Source: Dallia pectoralis
Taxonomy: Eukaryota > Chordata > Actinopteri > Esociformes > Umbridae
Direction of reading: 5' to 3'
DNA: 64,000 bases
NCBI GenBank assembly: GCA_029465975.1
Contig: CM055744.1
Location: 9,581,596 to 9,645,595, forward strand
Below the pieces are notes generated by a model. That model searched no databases, was not told the origin of the DNA, and worked only from the letters and a program-made list of their open reading frames with translations. How positions within the stretch are numbered: position 1 is the first letter of the stretch; each line of letters starts with the position of its first letter. Position numbers and translations under genes: made by a program. Of the stretch, positions 35,296 to 46,898 are shown piece by piece.

Positions 35296-38200
35296 ATGAA
35301 CCTGCACGATAATGACGTCCTCCCCAGAGAGATTCTACCAGTCATTGTCATTGGTGAGACTCACTGGGCTGTTTCTGTGCATACTCGACCCTGAATGACT
35401 TTCGGTTGATATGGATTCAGTTGAAGATCTTCTTTGTGTGTTGATCTCAACTCGTGCTTAACCACTACCGATATTGTTAGGAAGATAATGAAACATAGTT
35501 TCTAATGAAATCGTTAGCACTATCATAGAGGAAGCAGTTGGTAGCTGTGCAGTTATGATTTTTAAGCAGAAGGTCCTGAGGTTCAATCATTCAGCCAACA
35601 GGGGTGTATTTATTATGAATAAGAACTATAACATTGACGAAAAAGATCTTGCAATAATATGAACATTATTTGTGAAACATTTTCATTCAATTTTTAAGTT
35701 GCCTTCAAAATTGTATGTGGTGGGTGAAAACATTGTCAGCATAATACTGAGTTCCTCACTTTTACTACACGTCTTGTGACATCTCACTTGTCCTAAATCC
35801 TATAAGACACGCATCACAAGACTGTGATACTTACGTTTCTAAGACTGACGACGATGATAATGATAGCACAGTGAATAAATAGCGCAAACAAGTCAATTTG
35901 TTTTAATCAACCCCATTCAATAATCAAGTACAACAATGGTTTGTTTTTTGTTGATATATAAGATTTGTTAATTCATTGAAAAAGCTTACCATGTTCTGGA
36001 TAAGCCTCAAAAATCATGTTGATGTACTGCAGAAAAATTAGTTTTCACATTTCTATGAAGTAGGACACATTGTTATTTCTGACTCTCATGGTTCTTCTTT
36101 TTCCAATGTATTATTCAATTGTCTCTGAATTAGTTCTCTTTACAATTTATTATTAATTATTATATTCCTCAAATAGTTCTCCCTTCAATTCAATATTTAT
36201 TAAAATATCGAATAAAATATGTATTTAAATATAACGGAAATTGATCTCCTTTCAATTATTGCTCAATAAAATATTACTGAAATAGTTCTCCTTTCACTTC
36301 CTTATTAACCAAAATATCAAATCAAATAGTTATTCTTTCATATCATTGTTTATTAAACTACTAAAATAGTTCTCCATCCAATGTATTATTAATTATGTCA
36401 ACAACATTATTTGGATGTTCAGTATGAACACTTTTGAAAATTACTCGTAGACATTTTCACTGGTCAGGAAAACAATAGCATTCTAGTGGGTTAAACAAAT
36501 GTACTGGCATTGACCTTGTTTTCCTGTTTCCTAGGCAATGGCCCCTCAGGCATCTGTCTGTCATACCTGCTGTCAGGTTACACCCCGTACCTGTCCCCTG
36601 AGGGCACTCATCCTAATCCCCTTCTACAAAGAAAGCTTGACCAACAACCTACACTATCACTGTTGGAGCAGGTGAGTTCATAGCTGGGTGTCAGTTATTG
36701 TTGTTTGTTGACTGATCATTAATAACCTGTAAAATGCTTTCTTTTCATGCTTACCAAAGTCACAGGCATATTTGTATATGTACACTTGTTGATGTATTTC
36801 AAGTGATATGGACGTCAAACGAAGCAACCAGGCATTACCTCTGTAGTTCACAAAACAACTGGGATTGTTAGATCAGGAAATGAACACTAGATTGGGAAAT
36901 AAAGTGCCTGTGTACTTATGTGTGAATCCCTGAATTGTAGCGGCTGCTGTCCCACTTGCTAATATATATATTGTAATCACACACTGTTATCCACTAAGTA
37001 ATTAGACATATTTGGTGTCCAGGCTACATTTGTGTTCAAAGAGCTAGGCCCTGAAAAGAATGGTATGCACAGAGTGGTGGTTAATCCAAAATCATTGGTC
37101 CTCTGTGTGCAGGACCTAGAGTACCTATGTGAGGGGCTGGAGGGCCGCTCCGCTAATCCCGTGGCCGTGCTCTTCGATTCCCTGCTCCTGCCCGACAGCG
37201 ACTACGGACAGGAACACGCCTCGCCCCTGCTGTGGCGGTACGAACCGGAGCGGGCAATCCCTCATCTGGTGCTTGGCAAAGGACCCCCAGGAGGAGCCTG
37301 GCATGTATGTGCCCTGTTTACGTTCTATACATGTTGGTCTGGCTCACAATGAGGCAGCCCCAGGGCTGGAGGACCAATGAATTAACCTCCCTGGCTCTGA
37401 CTCATTGTCTCATTATACATCTCTCACATACATACTAAAGATGGCTCAGTGGAAAAGTTTCTGTTTCCCATTCTTATTGTCTACAGACCCATTTAGCAGT
37501 ATTAAGTCAGTGGTTTAAGTCAGACTAAACACACGATAATCCACCTGTTCTCATCCTTATTTGGGCAAATGTGTTTATGGAGTTGAGCGGAATACCAGGC
37601 AGGTTGTCTATTGTCTGTCCTACATTTTAAATGACTTTCAATTGCAGGAAGCTAGTAACCCATGCTGTTCATTTGCATATTACCCATGTATACATTGGTA
37701 TGTAAAGCAGCACATGACAGTGGCAGTCTGAGTTGTTTTGTAGGAGGCAGGAGAACATGACACCATACTCTTTAGATGGTGCCCTAAATTTGGATAAAGT
37801 TAGACCCCTTTATAGAGAGACTGTTTTGGACACAGAGATAGTTTGCATGTGTGGCTTTTAATCTCGGGGTTAATGGCGCTTGTTTGTGTTTGTCTTGTCA
37901 GGCGATGGAAGGTTCCATGCTCACTCTCAGCCTGGCTAACTGGATGGAACTCCCAGGCCTGAAACTGAAGGACTGGATGAGAGAGAAGCGCAGGTGGGTC
38001 CCACAGACAAGCTGAATCTTCAATTAGTGGCCAAAGACGTACCAGCCATACGTAATCAACTGTGTCAGTGTTACTAAACAGCAGCGCTCACTTCAATTAT
38101 AAAACTGTTTAAGCTGCTACACTGAGACCAGTGCCAGGCAAATCTTTGTGAGATTTTTCTGTGTTCTGGCTGTGTGCGCGTTTCAAGCGGCAGTTTAGAT

Positions 38201-39358
38201 TTTTGACGACTGTCTCTGGTTTTCGTAAAACAGTTTCTTACCATTCAACTGTGATTTTGCTTCAGAAACGTCCGCAACGACCGAGCCACCCCAGCTGAGA
38301 TTGCCTCCTACTACCAGCATTATGTCAGCCAGATGGGCCTGGAGGACAGCTTCGCTTGCGGCACCACCGTAACCTCCCTGCGGAGGGTGGACGGCGAGGG
38401 GGCTAGTGGCGGCTCCGTGTGGGAGGTCCAGGGGACGCAGAGGAGAGACCCGCTGGATGAAGGAGGTCCGACCGAGGTCCCGTTCACCGTGTGCGCAGAG
38501 AACGTTGTCCTGGCAACTGGCACCCATGACATCCCGGCACGGCTGGGCGTGGAGGGCGAGGGTCTCCCGTTTGTATGCCACAGCTTCTGGGAACTGGAAG
38601 CAGCCATCTCTAACGGTCAGCTGGACAACGCCTCGGACCCGTTGCTGGTGGTGGGGGCTGGGCTGACTGCCGCGGACGCTGTCCTGACTGCACATCACCT
38701 CAACACTCCTGTGTACCATGCCTTCCGGCGCTCCGTCACCGACCCGGGCCTCATCTTCAACCAGCTGCCAAAGCTGCTCTACCCAGAATACCACAAGGTC
38801 CATCAGATGATGACCCAGCAGCAACAGGGGCCACAGGACCAAGACTCCACCAACACCGGGGGTACGGGCGCCCAAACGGACCAGCAGGAGAACAGCAACA
38901 ACACGGCCTCCCTGTCGTCCGGATCCTACCCAGGCTACGTCAGCCTGCCAAAGCACTGTGTGGTGGCCTTCAAGCCCGACAGGAAGTGCATTCTGGAGGG
39001 CGAGGATGGCCGCCGCACGGTGCTGCAGGTCTCTATGGCTCTGGTTCTGATTGGCGCACACCCCAACCTGTCCTTCCTGTCAGAGGACGGGAGGCCCCTC
39101 GGCCTCAATCCCCAGGAGCCAATCTCATGCCGGCGGAATCCGTTGGACGTTGACCCGTACACGTACGAGTCAGTATCAGAGGGCGGGCTTTACGCCATGG
39201 GGCCTCTGGTTGGGGAGAACTTTGTCCGGTTTCTCAAAGGAGGCTCTTTAGCCATCGTTAGCGACCTTGCCAAGAGGCAGCGCGCTAAGAAGGAGAATCT
39301 CACAAACATCCGAGGTGTGGTCGGACAGGCAGAGTCGGTGTGTGTTACAGACTCCTAA
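35296..39358 (+). CDS. osgin1: Oxidative stress-induced growth inhibitor (OSGIN1-like), complete
   Basis: A predicted FAD/NADPH-dependent monooxygenase-like protein. Vertebrate OSGIN1 is induced by oxidative stress and restrains growth or promotes cell death. Coding exons: 35296-35353, 36535-36671, 37113-37304, 37902-37993, 38266-39358; borders and phases agree, giving 523 aa. A GNGPSG dinucleotide-binding motif is at residues 20-25, GKGPPGGAWH at 120-129, the ATGT motif at 243-246 and a second Rossmann motif, GAGLTA, at 290-295. Residues 344-380 are a Gln/Ser/Thr/Asn-rich insert not present in the human proteins as I recall them. The start codon follows a splice acceptor by 20 bases and sits just before the FAD motif. 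OSGIN1 is favoured over OSGIN2 by HPNPLLQRKL-like and RNPLDVDPYTY segments, but MEGSMLT and WMELPGL look OSGIN2-like, so the paralogue call is moderate. Confidence 0.93.
36080..36400. repeat. Degenerate AT-rich tandem repeat in an osgin1 intron
   Basis: Several diverged copies of a unit resembling AAATAGTTCTCCTTTCAATT then CATTATTAATTAAAATAT, spaced about 60-75 bp. It lies just before the second coding exon. Confidence 0.55.
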
Positions 39359-41375
39359 GGGTCAGACTGTTACATTACATGACATGACCTGTGTTACTGC
39401 TTGCACTGGACTGGGCTGGCCAGGTTTGGCCAAAGGATTGAGGAGTTGTCTGGGACAATACATCTCCCAACATTATCAGACAAGCGACCATAAGTCTATT
39501 CCTCTATCCCTCGCTGCACTAGAGCCAGAGAGTAGGGTCTTTTCTGGCTCGTGTGCTGCTTTTTTTTTTTTTACGAGAGCAGGAGAGCACATCAGCTAGA
39601 TGTGTAGCTAATCATATGGCTTACAGCTGTCAAGGGTACAATCCGAATGTCCTTATTTGGTTTCTCATCAAGGCTAGGGAAAAGGTTTATACCAGCCTCT
39701 CCTGGTTCATGTTTGAAATGTCAAACATCATGTCAGACAGGCCCTTTTGTTGCATGGGTTATCCATTGTAAATCTATTTGAATGTAAACAATTCAGAAGA
39801 AATACGATCTATTGCTCTTCAATATCCAGCGTGTAGGTTTTGATATTTTCCCGGTCGCAACAACAGTGCACCTCTGTTTTCACAAACTCAAGTTTGCCAA
39901 GCACAGATTCTTTTATTCATTCCTTCTCCTTGAATGTCACCATTTCTGAACCTGTTAGGCGCTAACCTGAACCGTTTTCCCAAGGTTGTGGTTCAATCAC
40001 TCCACACGTTAGATTTATTTGCAGTTGAGCACATGGATACTCATCAACAGCTTATTGCTGGTTTGGAATGCGGCTCAATTTTAGACTAGAGGATATTTAT
40101 GAAATACCATTTATTGACACATATGCATATTATTTTATTTTCAAAATGTCTTGTGGTGTGTGGAGGGAACGTTGATCAGCCAGTGTTTCTGTTTTTGCTC
40201 TTGACCACCACATCACACAGTGAATTTAGTGACTGTACAGTTTACCAGTAAATGGATATTATATTGTTACTTTCTCATTCGTGTGGATCTGGGCTGTGAC
40301 GATGGCAAGAGTCAACTTTGATCTATTATGCTTTTGGGAGACTGTTGTTGTCTCCCATAGAGAGCTGTTTTGTCTGATCCTTGAATACTCTTTCACATGT
40401 TTGACCACACGGTGCCTTGGTCAATTGCATTCTCTGAGCTTCTGTTACTGGCTCAACAGCATTTTGATTTCAAGTCTGTGCCTTAAGACACATCAGTGGT
40501 TCTCAGCTGGTTCGGCACAATCCAAAAGTGGGTTTGAATGAGTCGCTTGTGTTTGTGTATTTATATACTCTATATGACGTCTTTACATTTGATTGTGAAA
40601 ATATGTTTGTGTTTCAACTCACTTAAAGTGTTGGTCCTGAGGTAAAACTGGTTGAGAACCCCTGTGTATAATCACCTAACTGGAATGTACAGTACTGGGT
40701 TTATGCAGTTTTCATGCCCACCACTAGGTGGCCATCTCAAGCTTGTAATGTGGGCATTGGGTATATAATTGCACAAGTGTACAAAACTGTATTGATAACA
40801 TTGTTAAAGATTGCTTGTTACCGATGCCATTCATCAACATGTATCTTTACAGACAATACTTCTGTGGCATTCCAAAAAAAAAGCATAAACATGTCTCATG
40901 TTGGAACACAATCTGGTTCATTTGCTGTGGCACTTAACTATATCAGTTGGTCTTTTCCATGCTAGACGTTTCAGTTATGTTTAATTTTAAATCCATAATT
41001 TAACACTATGAGCCTATGTGAAATAAATGTTCTTCATTCATTGATTATCTCTGTCCAAATCTGCATGCAGAAGAAAGACAAGACAACAAATGCCATATTT
41101 TTGGATAATCAAATAGTTTATATTTGTACATTTTTCTATAAATCGTTCCTCCCAAGCATAACCAAATTCACTTATGGAATGCTTCTAATGTTGTTGTTTT
41201 TCAGAAGTTTGCCATTGAAACAGATCTGTTTTAACATGTATATATTTTTCCATTGTGATCGCACTACAAGATTAACATTTTCTATGAATCATTGTATTAA
41301 ATGTGCTGATTTCCCCAAAAATATTTGTTTCTACTCTACTAGCACTGACTAAATAAAGAAATGCAAATAAAAATT
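39359..41375 (+). other. osgin1: osgin1 3'UTR with two AATAAA signals
   Basis: Follows the TAA at 39356-39358. AATAAA hexamers at 41352-41357 and 41366-41371 are the strongest closely spaced signals, placing cleavage near 41390. An earlier AATAAA near 41022 could give a shorter form. The sequence is AT-rich without repeats. The extent is inferred. Confidence 0.45.
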
Positions 41376-41620
41376 ACGATTTATTTTTACGCTTCAGTAG
41401 ATAGAAATGTCTGCTAGGATGGAGGATTAGGGATTTGCTGAAAGGGCAGTCGGATGCTCATTTTATTACTATTGGAGCTAGTTACGGGGAAGGATATTTG
41501 AATGGTTACATTTGTTAATACTGCTGTGACAATCGTATATCCTTCTGAAATTATCATGACTTCAGGTTAATTTCTGAAAATATCATGACCATCATTTCTG
41601 AAAATGTTCCAATGTAGCAC

Positions 41621-42012
41621 AAATCACAGTGATGACATAATCATGGATATTCAGAGTATCAGTACATAACAAAATGACACTGTATCAAATCACAGTGATG
41701 ACATAATCATGGACATTCAGAGTATCAGTACATAACATAATGACACTGTATCAAATCACAGTGATGACATAATCATGGATATTCAAAAGTATCAGTACAT
41801 AACATAATGACACTGTATCAAATCACAGTGATGACATAATCATGGACATTCAGAGTATCAGTACATAACATAATGACACTGTATCAAATCACAGTGATGA
41901 CATAATCATGGATATTCTAAAGTATCAGTACATAACATAATGACACTGTATCAAATCACAGTGATGACATAATCATGGACATTCAGAGTATCAGTACATA
42001 ACAAAATGACAC
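41621..42012. repeat. Minisatellite, 66-bp period with 132-bp higher order
   Basis: Six copies of a 66-bp unit that begins AAATCACAGTGATGACATAA. Copies alternate between GGATATTC and GGACATTC variants, so the true homogenised unit is a 132-bp dimer. The unit also contains the short palindrome TCACAGTGA. Confidence 0.93.
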
Positions 42013-42065
42013 CGAAGCATCAGAATAATATTGTATTGCGAGGTCACTGGCACCTGTTTTACATG

Positions 42066-42378
42066 GGTCACCTGGTCACATGGTTTGCCTAGTCAACTGT
42101 TTCACCTGGTCACACAATTCACCTGTTTTTTCTGGTCACATGATTCACCTGGTCACCTGTTTCACCCGGTCACATGATTCAGCTGTTTCACCTGGTCACA
42201 TGATTCATCTGGTCACCTGTTTTATCTGGTCACCTGTTTCACCCGGTAACATGATTCACCTGGTCACCTGTTTCACCCGGTCACATGATTCACCTGGTCA
42301 CTTGTCTCACCCGGTCACATGATTCACCTGGTCACCTGTTTCACCCGGTCACATGATTCACCTGGTCTCCTGGTACAT
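42066..42378. repeat. Minisatellite, 34-bp period rich in CACCTG
   Basis: Irregular array of a unit reading CACCTGGTCACCTGTTTCAC then CCGGTCACATGATT, with shortened copies. CACCTG E-box cores recur throughout. The 80-aa frame across it is a repeat artefact. Confidence 0.9.
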
Positions 42379-43820
42379 GACTTACCCATCACGGATTAAA
42401 GGCACTTGGTTGATCCTTTTGTAGTTTCTGCATATGCATTATGTGCCAACAGATGGCAGCATACTCTAACCAATCAGTTAGCAACAGGTTTGCAACCAAA
42501 TGAAACAGAATATATTTCACTGATGTAATCTTAAATTGCCATTTACAATGACACGGTTGTGTACTTCAACTTTGAAGATCTGATGGTATCACTTTGTGAA
42601 AGAAGTTTAGATATGTGTAAGTATGAACAAATGAGCTTAGTGTAGTGTAGGTGGTCATTGTAGTAATATTATTTGAAACAAGTAGCCCAGAATTGCTAGA
42701 AACACCATCAGTAAAAATAGAAACAACTCCCACAACTGACCACTTTATGGTTACAAAGTAAAAACAACAATCTGAAGTAGCATATAATGAAGTGTTAAAA
42801 TGGCCACCTAAATAGGATCTGGCTTACAGGCAACACATGGCATCTTCCTCTAAATGGGAACAGCACACACATAGAGACGCCTAGAGGAATCTCCACTCTC
42901 CCAAACTGACAGCATAGAGATGCCTAGAGCTATTTCAACTGTCTTGTGGTGACAGACACTTTTCACTTATCCAGATAACACAATATTTAATGTCCAATGA
43001 TTCAGAACATAAAGTTTACACATCACACACCAACACATTTCTATCACAGACGGCCATGAGTGCTGCCCCTGAATTACTTTGCTTCGTTACGGTTATTGTA
43101 ATGTAATGTTTTTGCTTGCTTTGAGACGGGAAATTTAAAGGATGACTTTTAGATTTTATGGCACTTTGAACAGGGAGCACGGGTAAATTCAGGTGTTGTT
43201 CAGGTCTATGTTCATCATCACATAATGGTTAAACACATTATGTTTTATATACCATTATACATTATTCGTGCAATCAACATAAAGAAAAACTTTTTAGTAG
43301 GGTCAGAACCTAAGATTCCATGGATGGCCATACCTCTGGCCGTGCTCGATAAAGATGGCAGCTCTTCCATGATGTTTTAAATCATGGAAAAAATAGCAAT
43401 GACAAATGATGGAATGGGATGCATAGATTTCATTAATAAAACCTCAAAGAAACCCAATGTGTGCGTACAATAAAATGTGTGGTCTTAGCTGCTGCCATGG
43501 GTTCAGATCAGACATACTGCTATGTCATTCAAAAGCTCTTTCTTTCACCAATTTATTGTCCAATTAGGCAACATTTTCATTATCGTATCGTTTATTATGG
43601 TCAACAAGTATTGAATCGTTTATTATGGTCAACAACCTTTTTTGTCATTTCATTGGTGTGTTCTTTGACCTGTCCCATGTCGATTGATGACGAGGCTGGG
43701 GTACATTCAAAAAGTATACAGCCACTAAGCACATCCCCATCAAAAGTGTATGCAGTCAAATATACACATTTTGCCCCAACTGCCTTCAGCCTGCCAACAT
43801 ATAGAAAAAACACTTACATA
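42379..43820. other. Intergenic, nothing recognised
   Basis: AT-rich DNA. A 130-aa frame at 43461-43853 has no recognisable domain and runs into a transposon end, so it is not called as a gene. Confidence 0.4.
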
Positions 43821-44250
43821 TACACTGGCAGTCAAAAGGTTGAGGTGACATAACAATGTCATTGTTTTCAAAGAAAAAGCAGTATTTCGTCTAATAAAAT
43901 AACATCAAATTGATTAGATATACAGCGAAGACATTGTTAATGTTTAATGCTATATTTGCTGGAAACGTGTGATTTTAAATAGAATATCTACATAGGCATA
44001 CTGAGAGAGAGGCGCATTATCAGCCCTGTGTTCCTATGGCACGTTGAGTTTGCTAATCCAGATTTCATGATTCAGTAATCATTCAAAAAGGCTAATTGAT
44101 GATTAGAAAATGCTTTTGCTGTTATGTTAGCATAGCTGAAAACAGTTGTGCTTATTAAAGAAGCAATAAAACTGTCCTTCTTTAGACTACTACAGCATCT
44201 GGAATATCAGCAATTGTTGCGTAATCTTTGTTACACATTCAGGCCCAAGA
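43821..44250 (+). mobile_element. Tc1-like transposon end, transposase missing
   Basis: TACACTGGCAGTCAAAAGGT is followed by TGACATAACAATGTCATTG, then AATAACATCAAATTGATTAG and later GCAATAAAACTGTCCTTC. I recognise this as the 5' part of a Tc1 family common in fish. The sequence stops around the point where the transposase would begin (AGGCCCAAGA), so it is truncated. Confidence 0.6.
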
Positions 44251-44617
44251 AAAGGTTTTAGATGCGAACTGTAATTTTGTCACTATTGTATTGTCAAGAT
44301 ATATCTAATGGGTCACATTTAAGGCTAGCTTCACATACAAGAAATACCTACTGTAAAGTCCAACATTAACATCTTCCAGTCCTCTTGAAATAATCTTTAG
44401 CTATACGATTAATCATAAAGTTAACAAGCTTGCTTAACATTGACAGTTGTTGTGATAAAACCTTATTAATGTTAATCATTTTGTAATTGTCCAAAACAAT
44501 ATTTTATCTTTTTGTTGAAAAGTTGACGATCAGTGGTGAAATATTTGTGTTTCCGCTTGTAATTCACCTAGGCTGCTGATCACTCCAATATCAGCTGGAA
44601 TTGACATAATCATACAT
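44251..44617. other. Intergenic, nothing recognised
   Basis: AT-rich DNA between the Tc1 fragment and the dispersed repeat, with no recognised feature. Confidence 0.4.
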
Positions 44618-44990
44618 ACAACAAAGTTGTCACAAAGTGCTTTTACAAACACCCAGCCTGAATCCGACAGAACACACATCGACAAGTTGAACAAGTTAAA
44701 CAAGTTGATACATTGCGGCTAGGAAAAACTTCCTGATGGGTCGAATTTAGGAAGAAACCTAGAGAGGAACCCGACTCTGAGGGGTGGCCAGTCTTCTTGG
44801 CTGTGCTGGGTGAATTTACGATAGTTTTGTTTAATAATAATTAAATGCATTTTTTAAATGCAAAGAGTCTTATAAAATAGAATAGTTCAGGTCAAATATA
44901 GTCAGAAACGGACAACCGGGGGGTTGAGGGTTTGGCAGATTGGAGGCCGAAACTGTCAGGCCCTTCCGGTTGTCTCTTTCTGACTATATT
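44618..44990. repeat. Dispersed fish repeat, second good copy
   Basis: Contains GTCACAAAGTGCTTTTACAA, TTTAGGAAGAAACCTAGAGA and GGCTGTGCTGGGTGAATTTA, shared with the copy at 8265. It ends in a G-rich segment and CTGTCAGGCCCTTCCGGTT. Confidence 0.7.
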
Positions 44991-46360
44991 GTGTATGCAA
45001 AAGTGACTTTACTGGTCTGCATAAGCTTTTAAATGGAATTTAAACAGTGTACACAACCAATACAATTGACACAGAATGGAGGAATAAAAGACAGCATGAG
45101 TGCGACCAACAGTCATTGAACCTCCATCACCTGTGTAAAGCTAGCAACAAAAAAGGATGAGCCACAGTAGTGCAATTCTGGTTTTGACATCAATATTGAC
45201 ATCAATTGACAATATTATAAGGGATGCTTTGTTCTCATGCAAACAGATATAGTGGAATTATGACATGTTGGTGCTAGATAAAATGGTTTGTTACAGAATA
45301 TTTTGTTTTGAGAGTAAAAAACGTAAATCCAATTGTGAATTTAGAATGGTCGTTTGCACTTCTCCTTTAGTAAGTAACTAAAGCACATTCTGGCTTGCTC
45401 AAGGACAGTAGCACATGTATGTGCTCTGTATTTCATTATGGACTGTGCACCCAGCCTAATCTGTGACATCCAAATAGCATAAATATTTACTGTTACGTAA
45501 CAATAAGTGGCATTCCCTATTGTGAAATTGTGAAAAAAATTGTCAAGTCAAGTGATAGACCTGATGCATTTTTTTTGTCACGGCTGGTCTTTTCATGGCT
45601 TATATAAATGTGTAAACGGTGCAACTTGCCCATTAGGTTAACCTAGGTCATTATTTGGTGTGACAGTCAATTATTGTTTATGTTTTGTCTACACACAAGT
45701 GTGTGGAGGTGTGTGTAGAGTTGTGTATGTAGAGACTGGCCTATCAATGGGTTATGTGGCTCATTTAAAAAATTTAATTGTCCAACATCAATTTCTTTTA
45801 CACTTAAATGTATGTAAATGTTTTCGATCAGTTTTCCAGCAATTACTAACCACTCAAACATGTTGAACTTAATCTACCTTTAAAAAAATGTCATTAACTA
45901 TACTAAAGTTAAGTAAAAAAATGGTTCACTTCACTAAAATCAGTTTTGTGTAGTTGCAATATTTAACTAAATGCAACTAGCTGTGGAAAAACGAATATAT
46001 GGGTGTGATTACCTAAGCTATACGGCTAAATGTCAAATCCAATTTGAAGTGTGTGCACTGTGTAAAACCCCACACTGTTTGTTTTCCATTGGCATCACAT
46101 AACATTATTTAGAAGGCCAAATTTAAATTCCACATATTATTGTTGCTGCTGGCCTTTGTAGTCACACAGGCCACACTGGGAACACATGAACCTATTCAAA
46201 CCATACGTGTGGATTCTCCCAGAATAATAGTTTTGCTCTCATGGCTGGCTGGAAGCCCATGACACACATTACATATACAAGCAGACTGGAGCCGCATGGA
46301 AGTAAAGAGGACACACATAATCCGGCATTTTCATTGGATCATGGAAAACGCCAATATATT
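44991..46360. other. Intergenic before mtss1, nothing recognised
   Basis: AT-rich DNA with no credible ORF or repeat boundary. Confidence 0.4.
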
Positions 46361-46898
46361 TTTTCAACCAATTAGAAGCCGACTAGGGAGTCATTGATCA
46401 CCGACTGTCGTGTTGCCAGTTAGCTGGGCACTCGTTAGCTAGCCACCACGTCCTCAATATAGTCCGGTATTAACGGCAGCCAGGCCCGGTGCCGTGTGGT
46501 GTGTGGCTGTAGATAGCTGGTCGGTTCGGATGCAGATATATTAGCTAGGTCATTCGACGGACTTTAAACTTGAGGTGGCTTTATTTCGCCATGTTTTCCC
46601 GGGGGTGCATCAAGTTGGTTGGCTAGTTAGCCACCGTTAGCTAAGTTAGCCGACCACTGAGTGAGTTCTGCCAGTGGAACTGTATTCCACGTATTGTTTT
46701 CCTCACTGGATTTCTATTTTTACTGTTACCTAGCTAGTAGCAGTAACGTGTATAGTCTTTTTTTCTTTCGTCCTTGATGTTTTTTCCACCGCCTTTAAAA
46801 CTTTGCAGAGGTTTTCCCCCTATTTAATATTTTTATTTCGACAAATTAACTTCCAATATTCTTAGCTACGGTACGGTTGCTTTTTCGGCTTGGGAAAC
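46361..46898 (+). promoter_or_regulatory. mtss1: mtss1 promoter and 5'UTR region
   Basis: Composition becomes less AT-rich, with scattered CpGs. A CCAAT box (AACCAATTAG) is at about 46368 and no TATA box was seen at a useful distance. The transcription start is probably within 46450-46700, but this is not fixed by sequence. Confidence 0.4.

Noticed and set aside
35528..35605. Possible tRNA-derived SINE head (GGTAGCTGTGCAG ... GAGGTTCAATC)
   Set aside because: The B-box-like motif is present, but the A box is poor and no cloverleaf or SINE tail could be followed, so it is not listed as a feature.
38195..39061. 288-aa open frame on the minus strand
   Set aside because: It lies opposite the large last coding exon of osgin1, whose GC-rich codons leave few stops on the other strand. 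No domain or splice logic supports it.
43461..43853. 130-aa open frame on the + strand
   Set aside because: No domain, no exon borders, and it ends inside a Tc1-like transposon end.
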